Assembly (NCBI GenBank): GCA_016124945.1
Contig: WGMT01000011.1
Location: forward strand, 1 to 64,000
Length of the DNA: 64,000 nucleotides
Direction of reading: 5' to 3'
Source of the DNA: a bacterium
GTDB lineage: Bacteria > Chloroflexota > Anaerolineae > Caldilineales > Caldilineaceae
In this document: positions 63,055 through 64,000 of the stretch, in pieces
Layout of the letters: each line of letters opens with the position of its first letter
Numbering within the stretch: the stretch's first letter is position 1
Made by a program: the position numbers and the translations under genes
Notes under the pieces: generated by a model
Databases searched by the model: none
Seen by the model: the letters and a program-made list of their open reading frames with translations, nothing else
What the model was told of the DNA's origin: nothing

Positions 63055-64000
63055 TTACACCCCAACCATCTCCTCTGCAAACTGAATCGCCTCAAACCCA
63101 GCATTTTCTAACACCATCTTGTGCGCGGCAGCGGCACGTTCGGCGTAGACGCCGTAGCGTTGTTGTTTGCCGCGTACACGCTTTTCTAGATCGGGCAGAA
63201 GGCCCATGTTGGCTTTCATGGGCTGGAAGTTGTCGGCGTCGGCGTGGGTGATGTAGTAGAGCAGCGCGCCCATCATCGACTCGCGTGGCAATTCAAGCAG
63301 TGGACGCCCTTCGAGCAGGCGCACCATGTTGACGCCCGCCACCAGGCCACCCATGGTGCTGCCCACGTAGCCTTCCGTCCCCGTGATTTGGCCGGCGAAG
63401 AAGAGATCGGGGCGTTCCTTGAATTGGAGCGTGGGGTTGAGCAGCGTGGGGCTGTTGATAAAGGTGTTGCGGTGCATCTGCCCCAGGCGAATGAACTCAG
63501 CCTCGGCCAGGCCAGGGATCATCTGTAAGATCTCGGCCTGTGCGCCCCATTTAATGTTGGTTTGGAAGCCGACCATGTTGTAGAGCGTGCCGGCGACGTT
63601 GTCCTGGCGCAGTTGCACCACCGCGTGAGGACGGCGTCCCGTGCGCGGATCCGTGAGGCCGACGGGCCGCATTGGGCCGAATGCCAACGAATCCACGCCG
63701 CGCCCGGCCAGCACTTCAATGGGCATACAGCCCTCAAAGTAGCGTTCCAATTCGGCGTCGGCCCCCTTCAACTCGATCTTGGGTGCGTCCACCACCGCCT
63801 GCACAAACGCCTCGTACTCTTCTTTGTTGAACGGACAGTTGATGTAATCGCCCTCTTCCGGCCCTTCGCCTGAGTCGCGATCCCAGCGGCTCTGGCGGAA
63901 GGCGATGGTCATGTCGATGCTCTCAGCTGTCACAATCGGGGCCATGGCATCGTAGAAATAGAGGTAGCGACCGGTTAGATTTTGCACTTCGGCGGTGAGC
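63055..64000 (-). CDS. trmFO: TrmFO, methylenetetrahydrofolate-tRNA (uracil-5-)-methyltransferase (partial)
   Basis: The 3' part (about 315 codons) of trmFO; the gene continues past 64000. TrmFO uses FAD/NADPH and methylenetetrahydrofolate to methylate U54 of tRNA. Seen are [66 protein letters not shown] and [20 protein letters not shown], all characteristic of the family. The N-terminal FAD-binding part is outside the window. It is convergent with the SH3b gene. Confidence 0.93.
   Translation of the reverse strand, partial: LTAEVQNLTGRYLYFYDAMAPIVTAESIDMTIAFRQSRWDRDSGEGPEEGDYINCPFNKEEYEAFVQAVVDAPKIELKGADAELERYFEGCMPIEVLAGRGVDSLAFGPMRPVGLTDPRTGRRPHAVVQLRQDNVAGTLYNMVGFQTNIKWGAQAEILQMIPGLAEAEFIRLGQMHRNTFINSPTLLNPTLQFKERPDLFFAGQITGTEGYVGSTMGGLVAGVNMVRLLEGRPLLELPRESMMGALLYYITHADADNFQPMKANMGLLPDLEKRVRGKQQRYGVYAERAAAAHKMVLENAGFEAIQFAEEMVGV

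Noticed and set aside
1..64000. tRNA, rRNA and insertion sequences
   Set aside because: No cloverleaf-like tRNA, rRNA core or transposase gene with terminal inverted repeats was recognised. The dispersed repeats carry no transposase.

Overview
The window looks like a chromosomal piece from a high-GC, probably Chloroflexota (Anaerolineae/Caldilineae-like) bacterium. The reasons are a carbohydrate-catabolism gene style common there (sugar isomerases, Gfo/Idh/MocA oxidoreductases, LLM flavoproteins, family-1 sugar ABC transporter), a very large secreted multi-domain protein ending in YLPLIQR, a kaiC-kaiB pair outside cyanobacteria, and TrmFO. No rRNA, tRNA or CRISPR array was seen. The phylum is an inference, not something read directly.

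Layout. 204-8485: sugar isomerase/epimerase, oxidoreductase and LLM flavoprotein genes, a complete HigB/HigA-like toxin-antitoxin pair joined by overlapping stop/start codons to a GH38-like DUF5054 gene, a HAD phosphatase, and the decayed remains of a second HigBA module (toxin N-terminus missing, antitoxin intact). 8611-12802: DinB-like protein, an AT-rich AIPR-family phage-defence gene, SdpI-like membrane protein and a class C beta-lactamase-like hydrolase. 13367-27577: one gene of 4736 codons for a giant surface or secreted protein. 27895-32066: ABC sugar transporter (binding lipoprotein plus two permeases) and a second sugar isomerase. 32239-35791: pyruvate/acetoin-type dehydrogenase E1 alpha, E1 beta and E2. 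36122-45807: hydroxyacid dehydrogenase, LLM, two SDRs, enolase-superfamily enzyme, two Gfo/Idh proteins, PhyH dioxygenase, and a YefM/YoeB pair. 45915-52978 (minus strand): enolase-superfamily dehydratase, then kaiC, kaiB and a multi-PAS/GAF hybrid histidine kinase in a tight run. 53423-64000: DapA-family aldolase, a YfhO-flippase fusion with a DPM1-like glycosyltransferase (both minus strand), PRC-barrel and BON proteins, an SH3b lipoprotein and the 3' part of trmFO.

Together the metabolic genes suggest uptake and stepwise oxidation, dehydration and aldol cleavage of one or more sugars or sugar acids, feeding a 2-oxoacid or acetoin dehydrogenase complex. The substrate cannot be named from the sequence.

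The most striking unexplained structure is non-coding. Most intergenic gaps carry short arrays of 7- or 8-base units, usually as two arms in inverted orientation around a 5-110 base core. Units are similar within an element but differ between elements. Some are perfect palindromes, some are nested hairpins, several provide the stop codon of the upstream gene, and some lie in frame inside a membrane-protein gene. Two other dispersed hairpin families and one dispersed 80-90 base segment also occur in two copies each.
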